DNA of 64,000 nt from Closterium sp. Naga37s-1 (taxonomy: Eukaryota; Streptophyta; Zygnematophyceae; Desmidiales; Closteriaceae). The translations under genes and the position numbers were made by a program. Every line of letters begins with the position of its first letter. Positions within the stretch are counted from its first letter, which is position 1. Below are positions 9,350 to 19,077 of this stretch, one piece after another. Location of the stretch: the NCBI GenBank assembly GCA_947471745.1, contig CANJKZ010000084.1, forward strand, positions 4,282,001 through 4,346,000, given 5' to 3'. The notes below the pieces were generated by a model that did not search any database, was not told the origin of the DNA, and saw nothing but the letters and a program-made list of their open reading frames with translations.

Positions 9350-9933
9350 CACAGCGCTGCCCCACTAGCCACCCTGCTGGCTCACGCGCCGCCCCTAGCG
9401 ACCCTCGTGCTGCACCTGCTGCCTAGCGCGCCGCCCTCTTGCGGCCCGCCCGTCGACCCTAGGCCCCGAGCGCCCGCCCCTTGAAGCCCGCCCGTCGACC
9501 CTAGGCCCAGCGCGCCCCGTCGACCCTAGACCCCGCGCGCCCCGTCGACCCTAGGCCCCTGGCCCGCCCGTCGACCCTAGGCCCCGGCACGCCCCGTCGA
9601 CCCTAGGCCCCGGCCCGCCCCGTCGAACCTAGGCCCCGGCCCGCACCGTCGACCCTAGGCCCCGTGCACCCCGTCGACCCTAGGCCCCGGCCCGCCCCAT
9701 CGACCCTAGGCCCAGCGCGCCCCGTCGACCCTAGGCCCCTGGCCCACCCGTCGAACCTAGGCCCCGGCGCGCCCCATCGACCCTAGGCCCCAGCCCGCCC
9801 CGTCGAACCTAGGCCCCGGCCCCGCCCGTTGACCCTGCTGCCCCGCGCGCCCGCCCGTCGACCCTAGCCCGTCAACCCTAGGCCCCGGCGCGCCCCGTCG
9901 ACCCTAGGCCCCGGCCCCGCCCGTCGACCCTGC
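9350..9933 (+). repeat. GC-rich tandem leader of element C
   Basis: Units of about 22-27 bp with the core CCGTCGACCCTAGGCCCC are repeated some twenty times with CGCGCC/GGCCCG variants. No gene is seen. Confidence 0.85.
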
Positions 9934-10065
9934 TGTCAGAATGGTATGGTACTTACATTTGTGTAGGCTATAGTGGGGTAGCCCATAAGGGGTACAACCC
10001 AATTAGGGTTAGTACTTGTACCCAACTTCTGCTCAATGCATTCATTTTCGTTCATTCTTTTAACA
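9934..10065 (+). repeat. 5' LTR of element D
   Basis: This 132-bp LTR starts TGTCAGAATGGTATGG and ends TTTTAACA. It aligns along its whole length with C's LTR (9171-9302). Confidence 0.85.
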
Positions 10066-10115
10066 TAGTTTCATAGCAGGTCCTTTGCTAGGACCGTTTT
10101 TTTTTTCTTGGGCCC
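10066..10115 (+). promoter_or_regulatory. Element D PBS, hairpin, T-run and GGGCCC module
   Basis: A degenerate PBS (TAGTTTCATAGCAGG) is followed by stem GGTCC (10079-10083) / GGACC (10091-10095), loop TTTGCTA, T10 (10097-10106) and GGGCCC (10110-10115). Confidence 0.6.
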
Positions 10116-11075
10116 ACCACTGCGCTGCCCAACTAGCCGTCCCTAGCGACCCTCGTGCCGCACCTGCTGCCCAGCACGCCGCCCTCGTGCGGCTTGTCGC
10201 CCCTAGCCCGGCCCGTAGGCCCGTCGCCCCTAGCCCGACCCATCGCCCCTAGGCCCGTCGCCCCGGCCCGTCGCCCCAAGGCCTGTCGCCCCGGCCCGTT
10301 GCCCCTAATCCCGTCGCCCCTAGGCCGGCCTGTCGCCCCTAGCCCGGCCCGTAGGCCCGTCGCTCCTAGCCCGGCCCGTAGGCCCGTCGCCCCTAGGCTC
10401 GTCGCCCAGGCCCGTCGCCCCTAGCCCGGCCCGTCGCCCCTAGGCCAGGCGCCCCGGCCCGTCACCCGACGCCCCTAGACCCGCGACCGACCCCCCTACG
10501 CCCCGGCCCGTCGCCCGTCGCCCCTAGTCCCGGCCCGTCGCCCGACGCCCCTAGGCCCCGTCGCCCCTAGGCCCGTCGCCCCGGCCCGTTGCCCCTAGGC
10601 CCGTCGCCCCTAGGCTGGCCCGTCGCCCCTAGCCCGGCCCGTCGCCCCTAGGCCAGGCGCCCCGGCCCGTCGCCCGACGCCCCTAGGCCCGCGACCGACG
10701 CCCCTACGCCCCGGCCCGGCACCTGTCGCCCCTAGGCCCGCGCCCGTCGCCCCTAGCCCCGACCCGTCGCCCAACGCCCCTAGGCCCCGGCCCGACGCCT
10801 GTGGCCCCTAGGCCCTAGGCCCCGGCCCCACGCCCATCGCCCGTCGCCCAGCGCCCGTCGCCCCTAGGCCCCGGCCCGCCCGTCGACCCCGGCCCTGCGA
10901 GCCGCCCCTTGCGGCCCGCCCCTCGTCCCTGCAGCCCGCGAGAAGCCCTTGCAGCCCCGCGCGCCGCCCCTGGTGGCCCTCTAGCTGCCCCTGCTGCTCT
11001 GCTAGCTGCCCCTTGCGGCCCTCTCACTGCCCCTTGCTGCTGCCTGCCTTGCTTATCCTCGCTCTGCGTGCTGCG
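10116..11075 (+). repeat. GC-rich tandem leader of element D
   Basis: Most of it is irregular units of about 18-22 bp with the core CGTCGCCCCTAGGCCCG. It ends in a less regular part with CCCTTGCGGCC and CTGCCCCT repeats (10900-11070) just before the gag ATG. Proline/arginine-rich frames here are composition artefacts. Confidence 0.85.
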
Positions 11076-11080
11076 CCACT

Positions 11081-11662
11081 ATGGCTTCTCTTCGCGTCCT
11101 CGCTTTCGATCCTGAGGGCCGCCCTATCAAGTTTGACACATGGCTCGATGACCTGCAGCTGTACCTACTGAGCGACTCTAGGGACAGTGTTTCGTTGTTT
11201 GACCACACGTCTGGCGCCGCTCCCGCACCTCCTACCACAGCTGACAGTGCGACCCGCTCACAGTGGCTTACTCGCGACGCTGCTGCCCGCTTAGCCATTC
11301 GCAACCACCTGCCGTTGGCCGAATGCGCTCACTTCGGACAGCACAGGACAGCACAGGCACTGTACGACGATGTCGTCGCTCGCTACTCCTCGCCTGCCAC
11401 TGCTGCTCTAGGCCGCCTCCTACTGCCCTACCTGTTCCCCGAGCTGTCCGCCTTTGCCACAGTAGAGGACCTGATTTCCCACCTTCGCACTAGCGACGCT
11501 CGCTACCGCGCTGCCCTCCCAGTAGAGTTCCGTGAGAAGAACCCACCCCCGATGTACATCACTCTTTACTTTATCGTCACCCGCCTCCCTGACTCTCTTT
11601 GCGCTGTCAGGGACCAATTTCTTGCACTTGACCCCACAACCCTCACTGTTGACCTTCTTTGA
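11081..11662 (+). pseudogene. Element D, Gag N-terminal part
   Basis: The ATG at 11081 begins MASLRVLAFDPEGRP, the conserved Gag start of the short-LTR class. The frame covers the Gag body: W.DDLQLYLLSD, SATRSQWLTRDAAARLA, AQALYDDVVARYSSPATAAL, SDARYRAALP, MYITLYFIVTRLPDSL and LTVDLL. Gag would assemble the cytoplasmic particle. A TGA stops it at 11660, where TTGAGGGGCACCTCC-like sequence appears to be inserted between VDLL and EQHLLAAE. The insert resembles a downstream segment (near 11758), suggesting a local duplication. The rest of Gag-Pol continues in another frame. Confidence 0.8.
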
Positions 11663-13787
11663 GGGGCACCTCCTCGAGCTCGAGCAGCACCTCCTTGCAG
11701 CTGAGACTAGTGTAGTCGTTGTAGGTGCTGCTCGTGGCACTCCGCGCACGCCCTTCTTTGAGGGGTGCTCTCCCTCCCCCCTTGCCCCCACCTACGCCTC
11801 TGCTGCTGCTGTTGACGTCCCTAGTGCTGAGGACGTCTGGGCTGCTTCTGCTAGTGCAAAGCACCGAAGCAGCAAGGGCAAGGGTGGCAGGGGTGGTGGC
11901 GGTGGCAGCGCGGGTGGTGGTGGGGGCAGCAGTGGAGGTGGTGGAGGTAGTGGAGGTGGTGGCAGCCGTGGGAGTGGTGGCGGGAGTGGGGGCTTTGGTG
12001 GCGGCGGTGGAGGCAGCGGTGGGAGTGGCAGTAGTGGCAGCGGTGGGAGTGGTGGCGTTTGGAATGGAGCTCAGCGTGGAGGTTCTGGAGGAGGCCAGAG
12101 GCAGCAACAGCAGCGTCGGAGCGAGACCCCGTCGCCCCAGCAGCTTCGTGAGTGGTTTTCTCAGCGTGGGGCGTCTGGGGGTAGTGTGAGCTGCCCGTAT
12201 GTCATTCGCACGGGTGACCGTGCTGGTCAGACATGCGGGAAGCCTCACACTCAGCACCGCTGCTTCTCCCGCCTCGACGACGCTTGGCGCGCTGAGTTTG
12301 GTGACGAGGCCGAGCGCCCCCGCTGGGCAGAGCTGCTTAGGTCTGGAGTTGCTATCTTTGACCTAGACTATGATGCTATCCTTGCTGCTATGTATGCTTT
12401 GTCTGTTAGTGCTGAGGGTGACTGTTACCTGTGTGTGCCGCCAAACCCAAGTATAGAGGCTGCTGCTCTATGTGCTAGTGAGTCTGTTCTCCCTGGTACT
12501 GTGCCTGCTGAGGCCTTGCACACCTTCACACTTGACTCAGGTGCCTCACGCTGTTTCTTTTACGACAGCACCACCCTCACTCCTCTCTCTGCACCTGTCC
12601 CGGTCAGGCTGGCTGACCCCTCCGGGGGCCCGGTCCTCGCACGTTCCTCCACTGTGCCCCAGTGTCCGGCAGTTCTGTCCGGCTCACTGTCAGGCCTTCA
12701 CCTCCCCTCGTTCTCTACGAACTTTGTGAGTACCGCAGATCTCCAGGACGCGATGGTCACTACCACCACTCCTGGGGGTCAGCGTGTGTTGGTCTGCACG
12801 TGTACACGTACGGGCCGTCACCTGGCCACGTTCACTCGTCGGCCTGGGTCGAGTCTGTACACACTGGCTACCGAGCCTCCTCATGTAGCTGCGTCTGCCC
12901 AGGTGTCCGCGTCAGGTCAGGTAGCACCCCCTTGCTCGTGTCGCCTGCTGTCGCACCAGACCCTTCTGTGGCACCACCGCCTGGGTCACCCCTCCCTGCC
13001 ACGACTTCGTGGCATGCACTCCCGCCTCCTTGTCTCTGGTCTTCCTCGGTCTCTACCTCCCCTCCCGCCCTCGCCTACCCCACCCCGCCTTCCTTGCGTC
13101 GAGGGGTGGCAGCGCGCCGCTCCTCACTCCTCCTCTTTTCCCCCGATGACTGCTCCCCTGCAGACTCTCCACATGGACATGTGGGGCCCAGCCTGCGTCA
13201 GTGGAGAGGGCCGCGAGCGCTACTTTCTGCTGGTTGTTGACGACTATACGCGGTACACCACGGTCTTCCCCTTGCGCAGCAAGGGTTGGGTCGTTGATGT
13301 CTTGATCCATTGGATCCGCGCAGTCCGTCTCCAGCTCCGCGAGCGGTTCCGCGAGGACCTTCCTGTCCTGCGTCTGCACTCTGACAGAGGTGGTGAGTTC
13401 TCCTCTGACCTCTTGCAGGACTTTTGTCTTGGGGAGGGCATTCTCCAGTTGTTCACGCTTCTGGACTCCCCACAGCAAAATGGGATTGCTGAGCACCGCA
13501 TTGGCCTAGTCATGGAGGTCGCTCGTACCTCCATGATCCATGCGGCTGCTCCCCATTTTCTGTGGCCATTTGCGGTCCGGTACGCTGCGCATCAGCTCAA
13601 CCTCTGGCCATGTGTCTCCTTGCCGGAGACCTCGCCTACACTGCGTCGGACGGGGAAGGTTGGCGATGCGTCGGTGTTCCGGATCAAGGGTTCTCGTGCC
13701 TTTGTTTGCGATACGTCTGCGGACAAGCCCTTCTCCCGCGCTATTCCCTGCGTCTTCCTTGATTTTTCCTCTGACGCGCCTGGCTAG
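11663..13787 (+). pseudogene. Element D, Gag C-terminus, protease and integrase
   Basis: In order: LEQHLLAAE, the FFEGCSP motif, about 70 residues of Gly-rich sequence, PSPQQLREWF (near 12140), the C-X13-C-X3-H-X4-C motif (12192-12263), IFDLDYDAILAAMYAL, protease FTLDSGASRCFF (near 12535), pre-integrase WHHRLGHP, and integrase HMDMWGP, HSDRGGEF and NGIAEHR. All three D,D,E residues are kept. Two defects stand out: the first Cys of the HHCC zinc site is Leu (RLPCVEG against CVPCVEG in J), and the Trp codon of 'GWQFYHP' is TAG at 13785-13787. Integrase would insert cDNA into the host genome. Confidence 0.85.
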
Positions 13788-15553
13788 CAGTTTTACCACC
13801 CCACCTCGCGCCGTATCTTCCCCTCTTATGACGTCATTTTTGACGAGTCGGTTCCCTTTTACCGTCTCTTCCCCTACCGCTCTGCTCCTCCCCCACCCCC
13901 GCCACTCTTCCTTGCTCGAGGTCCCCCTCCGATAGACCCCCTTCCCCCCTAGGGTCCTGCTCCCTCAGGTGTGTCTCAGATAGACCCTCTCCCTGCGACT
14001 GCGCCTGTTGAGGTAGCTGTGGGCTCAGGTGCTGGTCCAGGTGCTGCGTCTGGGGGTGCTACGTCCGGGGGTGCGGAGCCTGGGGATGCGGAGTCTGAGG
14101 GTGCCGGGTCTGGGGGTGCTGAGCCTTGGGGTGCAGAGCCTGGGGGTGCTCAGCCTGCGGGAGTGGATCCTGGGGGTACTACGTCTGGGGGTGCTGAGTC
14201 GAGGGGTACTGCTTCTTCTGAAGGTCCGGCGGGTGCTCCGCAAGGAATGACTCCCCGGCCGTAGCCTCTTTCCCCGCAGCAGCTGCTCGAGTGGTTTGCT
14301 CAGCGCACCCGCCTTTGGAGTGGAGCTACCGGAGCTGGAGACTCTTCCGCTGGAGACACTGGCGCTGGAGGTGCTGGAGTTACTGCTGGAGCTGGTGGTA
14401 CCGGAGGTGCTGCAGCTGCTGGTCCTGGAGGTGCTCGTACCGAGGGTACTGGAGGTGCCGGGATTGGTGGTGTTGGGGGAGCTGGAGCTGGAGGAGCTGA
14501 TGGGGCTGGAGGAGCTAGAGTTGTTGGCGCTGGAGCTGGAGGCCCTGGCAGTGGAGGAGCTGGAGCTGTTGACCATGGAGCTGGAGGTGCTGGAGGCACT
14601 GTGCGACAGCGACCATACTTCGTTCCCCTGCTTCAGCAGGTATTGGGTGTCCCGTCTTCTACTGGCCTTACTCCTCCCTTACTGTGTCCACCGCTTGACC
14701 ACTCGCAGCCGCCGTTACAGCCAGCCTCCCCACTACCTGCTCCCTCTCCTTACACTGAGCACACCGGCGGTCTTACAGAGCGTCGTGAGCCTGCGTCTCG
14801 TCCTGCCTCCCCTGTTTGCACTGGTCGTCACGTTCCTCGTCTGCGTCCTCCTCCTGTCCCCGGCACCCATGCTATGACACTTCGTCCTTCCTCTGTTCCA
14901 GTGCGTGTTCCTCTGCCGCCTCCTCCTGAGTCCTCTCTTCGTGCCGTCCCTGACCCTAAGTCTGACTCTGCTCGTGCTGCCAGTCCATCTGTCTCTCGTC
15001 TCCTCGCCACTGTTGTCACTGACCCTTCTTTTGAGTCCACTGCTGTGTTTGCCCTCGTTGCTGAGCTCGTTGACTTTGCTGCTGCCTGTCGTCTAGACTA
15101 TGCCACTGGTCTTGTTGCTGCGTCTGAGTCTGCCAGTCCTCCGTCCGTCGGGGGTGAGTGTGCTCTTGGCACGGACGTCCTTGAGGACAGGCAGGAGGAC
15201 TTTGAGTGTCTTGCAATTACTGTACCTCATTTTGCTCCCATGCTACTTGCCCCTGAGGGAGACGCGAATGCTCCAGACATCCCGACCCCGCGCTCTTACG
15301 CAGAGGCGATTACGGGTCCCTACTCCTCTCAGTGGCAAGCAGCCATGGATGCCAAGATGGCATCCTGGAAGTCCACAGGCACCTACATCGACGCAGTTCC
15401 CCCGTCTCGGGCGTACATAGTCGATGGCATGTGGATTTTTAGGGTGAAGCGGCCGCCGGGTTCTCCGCCTGCCTTAAAGGGCGTTACGTTGCTCAAGGCT
15501 TCAGACAGCGACAGGGGGTCGACTACTTCCAGACCTTCTCCCCCACCCCAAAG
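13788..15553 (+). pseudogene. Element D, integrase-RT linker and RT N-terminus
   Basis: After the TAG the frame continues through QFYHPTSRRIF and a Pro-rich run. About 14 GGAEP/GGTTS-type pentapeptides follow (13990-14230), then a second TAG, then [13 protein letters not shown] (14269-14308), a Gly/Ala/Val repeat (14320-14600) and the conserved [12 protein letters not shown]. From 14601 one frame reads to YAEAITGPYSSQWQAAMDAKMASW and MWIFRVKRPPGSPP, which is the start of RT. A small indel at 15475 (CTTAAAGGGCG against CTTCAAGGCGCG) then shifts the frame before the next RT segment. The linker is likely disordered; its role is unknown. Confidence 0.75.
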
Positions 15554-16846
15554 ATGACTACTCTTCGGGTGTTGCTGCACGTCGCTGCTCAGCGTGACTA
15601 CGAGTTACACTCTCTGGACTTCAGTACAACTCTCTTGCAGGGCACCATGCACGAGGAGATCTGGCTGCGCCCCCCACGTGGTTTCACCGGGTCGTTTCTT
15701 GCAGCAACCCAGTGGAGCCTCCGCCGGCCGGTCTACGGTCTCTGCCGGGCGCCTCGCGAGTGGCACGACACACTGAGGACTACACTTGCTGATCTGGGGT
15801 TTACTCCTTCCACTGCTGACCCGTCGCTGTTTCTACGCACCGACATGTCACTGCAGGCGTTCTACGTCCTCGTGTACGTCGACGACCTGGTCTTTGCCAC
15901 TGCTGACACAGAGGCACTGACCCTTGTGAAGTCGGATCTGCAGAAGAGACACACCTGCACTGACCGGGGTGAACTGCGCAGCTATCTTGGCTTGCAAATC
16001 ACCCGGGACAGAGCACGGCGCACCATCACCCTGACTCAGTCACACATGGTGCACCAGGTCCTTCACCGCTTCGGCTTCCAGTTCACCTCGCCACAGCCCA
16101 CTCCTCTGTCTACCGGCCACTCGCTCTCAGCTCCACCTTCGGACGAGTCCGTAGAGCCGAGTGGTCCGTACCCAGAGCTTGTGGGTTGCCTCATGTACCT
16201 GATGACGTGCACACGACCTGACCTCGCGTACCCTCTCAGCCTCCTGGCTCGCTACGTGGCTCCCGGTAGGCACCGAAAGGTGCACTGGGATGCTGCGAAG
16301 AGGGTACTGCGTTACTTGTGCAGTACGTCGGGCATGGGGCTCGTGCTTGGAGGACGGGGTCCATTTGTCCTCACTGGTCATGCAGACGCTTCTTGGGTTG
16401 ACGACTCAGCCACGCAATGGTCGTCACAGGGTTACAGTTTCAGCCTCGGTTCCGGCTCTGTTTCTTGGCGGTCTACCTGCTTGTCTTCGGTTCTCAGCTC
16501 CAGTTGTGAGGCTGAGATCTACGTAGGGGCCATGGCTGCACTGGAGCTACGTTGGCTCACCTACCTGCTAACTGACTTGGGAGAGCAGCTTCGTTCACCT
16601 CCAATTCTATACGTAGACAACAAGGCCATGATTGCCTTGTGTCAGGAGCACAGAACGAAGCACATCGCTCTGCGATACTTCCTTGCTCGAGAGTTGCAGC
16701 AGCGTGGCCAGCTTCGTCTTGCGTACGTGGCCACTAGGGCCAACACTGCTGATATATTCACAAAGGCACTTCTGCCTGGTGATCATCAGCGCTTCTCTAC
16801 TGTGTTAGGCCTTGTGCCTACTTTGCCTCACTTGCTCACTGTATGA
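15554..16846 (+). pseudogene. Element D, reverse transcriptase and RNase H
   Basis: This 430-codon frame has LDFSTTLLQG (21-30), YGLCRAPREW and an intact YVDD at 108-111. The thumb follows, then RNase H motifs ADASWVDD, CEAEIY, YVDNKAM and ANTADIFTKAL. It is the least damaged RT of the short-LTR class here. One four-residue loss (LEHR, before TKHIALRYF) distinguishes it from B and H. I call it a pseudogene because the upstream polyprotein is frame-broken, although this domain alone is intact. Confidence 0.85.
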
Positions 16847-16968
16847 CTTTGCTTGTACTGTGATCTATATATATACCTGCATGCTTGCTCTTGCTAGGCT
16901 ATGATCATTGTACTATTTGTGCTCTTTATATAACTCTGCATGTCAACTGGCCTTGTGGCCCTTTGCTT
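16847..16968 (+). other. Element D 3' UTR, truncated
   Basis: Noncoding sequence matches the 3' UTRs of B (2230-2350 reversed) and H, including CTGCATG and GGCCTTGTGGCCCTTTGCTT. It ends abruptly at 16968, where E begins. Confidence 0.75.
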
Positions 16969-17400
16969 CGCTCGTACCTCCATGATCCATGCAACTGCTC
17001 CCCATTTTTTGTGGCCGTTTGCGGTCCGGTACGCTGCGCATCAGCTCAACCTCTTGCCTCGTGTCTCCTTGCTAGAGACCTCGCTGGCACTGTGTTGGAC
17101 GGAGGAGGTTGGCGATTCGCGATACGTCCGCGGACAAGCTCTCCGCCCGCGCTATTCCTTGCGTCATCCTTGGCTCCCCCCCTGATGCGCCTGGCTGGCA
17201 GTTTTACCACCCCACCTCGCTCTGTGTCTTCCCCTCTCAGGACATCACGTTTGATGAGTCGGTTTCCTTTTACCGTCTCTTCCCCTACCGCTCTGCCCCT
17301 CCCCCACCCACGCCGCTCTTCCTTGCTCCAGGTCCCCCTCCGGTAGACCCCCTGCCCCCCCAGGGTCCTTCTCCCTCAGGTGTCCTTCTCCCTAGTGCTG
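16969..17400 (+). pseudogene. Element E, integrase C-terminal part
   Basis: It reads SMIHATAPHFLWPFAVRYAAHQLNLLPRVSLLETS and then WTEEVGDS. About 35 bp are missing at 17115 compared with D, so 'ASVFR..GSRAFV' is lost and the frame shifts. It resumes as DTSADKLSARAIPCVILG and WQFYHPTSLCVFPSQD, followed by the Pro-rich start of the linker. The catalytic core is absent. Confidence 0.75.
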
Positions 17401-17525
17401 GAGGTGTCTCCCTAGTGCTGGAGGTGTCTCCGGCGGCAGAGTCTCCACTGAGTGTGTCGTGCCACTCGCGAGGCGCCCGGCGTAGTCTCAGGTAGACCAT
17501 CTCCCTAGTGGAGACTCTGCCGCTG
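17390..17525 (+). repeat. Complex repair scar inside element E's linker
   Basis: A direct duplication of CCCTAGTGCTGGAGGTGTCT (17390-17430) is followed by a 16-nt inverted pair (17434-17449 and 17507-17522). Between them, 17451-17481 (31 nt) is the exact reverse complement of RT sequence in element D (near 15750-15780). This looks like templated filler. Confidence 0.7.
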
Positions 17526-19077
17526 GAGACACTGGAGTTGGAGGTGTTGTAGCTCGTCTTGGAGGTGCTGGAGTTAGTGCTGGAGCTGGTGGTACCGGAG
17601 GTACTGCAGCTGCTGATCCTGGAGGTGCTTGTACCAGGGTTACTGGAGCTGCCAAGACTGGTAGTGTTGGGGGCGCTTGAGCTGGTGGAGCTGCACCTAG
17701 AGACCCTGCGGAGCCAAGAGGCGCTGGAGATGGAGGCACTGGCGCTGGTGGCGATGGAGCTGGAGGAGCTGGAACTGGAGACCCTGGAGCTGTTGGCGCT
17801 GGAGCTGGAGGCACTGGCGCCGGTGGCGCTGGCTCTGGGGGTGCTGTGTCTGGCGGTACTGGTGCAGGAGGCACTTTGCGGCCGCGACCGTACTTCGTTC
17901 CCCTACTTCAGCAGGTTCTTGGTCTCCCGTCTTCTGCTGGCCTTACTCCTCCCTTGCTGTGTCCACCTCTTGACCAGCCACAGCCGCCGTTACAGCCAGC
18001 CTCCCCACTGCCTGCTCCCTCTCCTTACACTGAGCAGACTAGAGCTCTTGCAGAGCATCGTGAGCCTGAGTCTCGTCCTACCTCGCCTGTTTGCCCTGTT
18101 CGCACTGGTCTTATGGTTTCTCGTCCGCGTCCTCCTCCTGTCCCCGGCACTCACGCTATGGCACTTCGTCCTTCCTTTGTTCCTCTGCGTGTTCCTTTGC
18201 CGCCTCCTCCTGAGTCCTCTCTTCCTGCCGTCCCTGACCCTGAGTCTGACTTGGCTCGTGTTGCCAGTCCCACTGTGTCTCGTCTCCTAGCCACTCTTGT
18301 CACCGACCCTTCTTTTGAGTCCACTGCTGCGTCTGCCCTCGTTGCTGAGCTGCTTGACTTCGCTGCTGCTTGTCGTCTAGACTACGCCACTGTTCTTATT
18401 GCTGAGTCTGAGTCTGCTAGTCCTCCGTCCGTCGGGGGTGAGTGTGCTCTTGGCACGGACGTCCTTGAGGACAAGCAAGAGGACTTTGAGTGTCTTGCAG
18501 CTGCTGTACCTCGTTTCGCTTCCATGCTGCTTGCCCCTGATGGAGACCTGGATGCACCAGACATCCCGACCCTGCGATCTTACGCAGAGGCGATTACGGG
18601 TCCTTACTCCTCTCAGTGGCAGACAGCCATGGATGCCGAGATGGCATCCTAGAAGTCCACAGGCACCTACGTCGACGCAGTTCCCCCGTCTAGGGCGAAC
18701 ATAGTCGATGGCATGTGGATTTTCAGAGTGAAGCGGCCGCCGGGTTCTCCGCCTGCCTTCAAGGCGCGTTACGTTGCTAGAGGCTTCAGTCAGCGACAGT
18801 GGGTCGACTACTTCCAGACCTTCTCCCCCACCCCGAAGATGACCACTCTTTGGGTGTTGCTGCACGTCTCTGCTCAGCGTGACTACGAGTTGCACTCTCT
18901 GGACTTCAGCACAGCTTTCTTGCAGGGCAGCCTGCACGAGGAGATCTGGCTGCGCCGCCTACCTGGCTTCACTGGGTCGTTTCCTGCAGGTACCCAGTGG
19001 AGCCTCCAGCGGCCAGTCTATGGTCTCCGCCAGGCACCTCGCGAGTGGCACGGCACACTGAGGACTACACTTGCAGC
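17526..19077 (+). pseudogene. Element E, linker and RT N-terminal half
   Basis: Gly/Ala-type repeat sequence (17526-17870) is followed by [15 protein letters not shown] and the Pro/Ser-rich linker, then YAEAITGPYSSQWQTAMDAEMAS and a TAG at 18650. RT resumes at MWIFRVKRPPGSPPAFKARYVARGFSQ (18713), LDFSTAFLQG and YGLRQAPREWHGTL. It is cut at TLAA (19077), before the YVDD box, and runs into unrelated antisense sequence. The truncated RT cannot be active. Confidence 0.8.

Larger units (their letters stand above)
9171..9933 (+). mobile_element. Element C: short-LTR copia stub (5' LTR plus leader)
   Basis: A 132-bp LTR, PBS module and about 590 bp of leader repeat are followed directly by a second same-orientation LTR (element D). 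No coding sequence of C is present. Either D inserted into C's leader or a deletion fused the two. Confidence 0.75.
9934..16968 (+). mobile_element. Element D: short-LTR copia element, 3' LTR lost
   Basis: It has 5' LTR, PBS module, leader array, Gag, protease, integrase, linker, RT, RNase H and part of the 3' UTR. At 16968 the 3' UTR (identical in order to that of B and H up to CTTTGCTT) switches to integrase sequence of another copy (element E). PPT and 3' LTR are gone. It is the most complete plus-strand copy of its class, with an intact YVDD, but it has at least three frame breaks. Confidence 0.85.
16969..19077 (+). mobile_element. Element E: internal fragment of a short-LTR copia element
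   Basis: It starts inside the integrase core (RTSMIHATAPHFLWPF) and ends inside RT at 19077, where minus-strand element F begins. It has no LTRs. It carries a small integrase deletion, a complex repair scar in the linker and an early RT stop. Confidence 0.8.
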
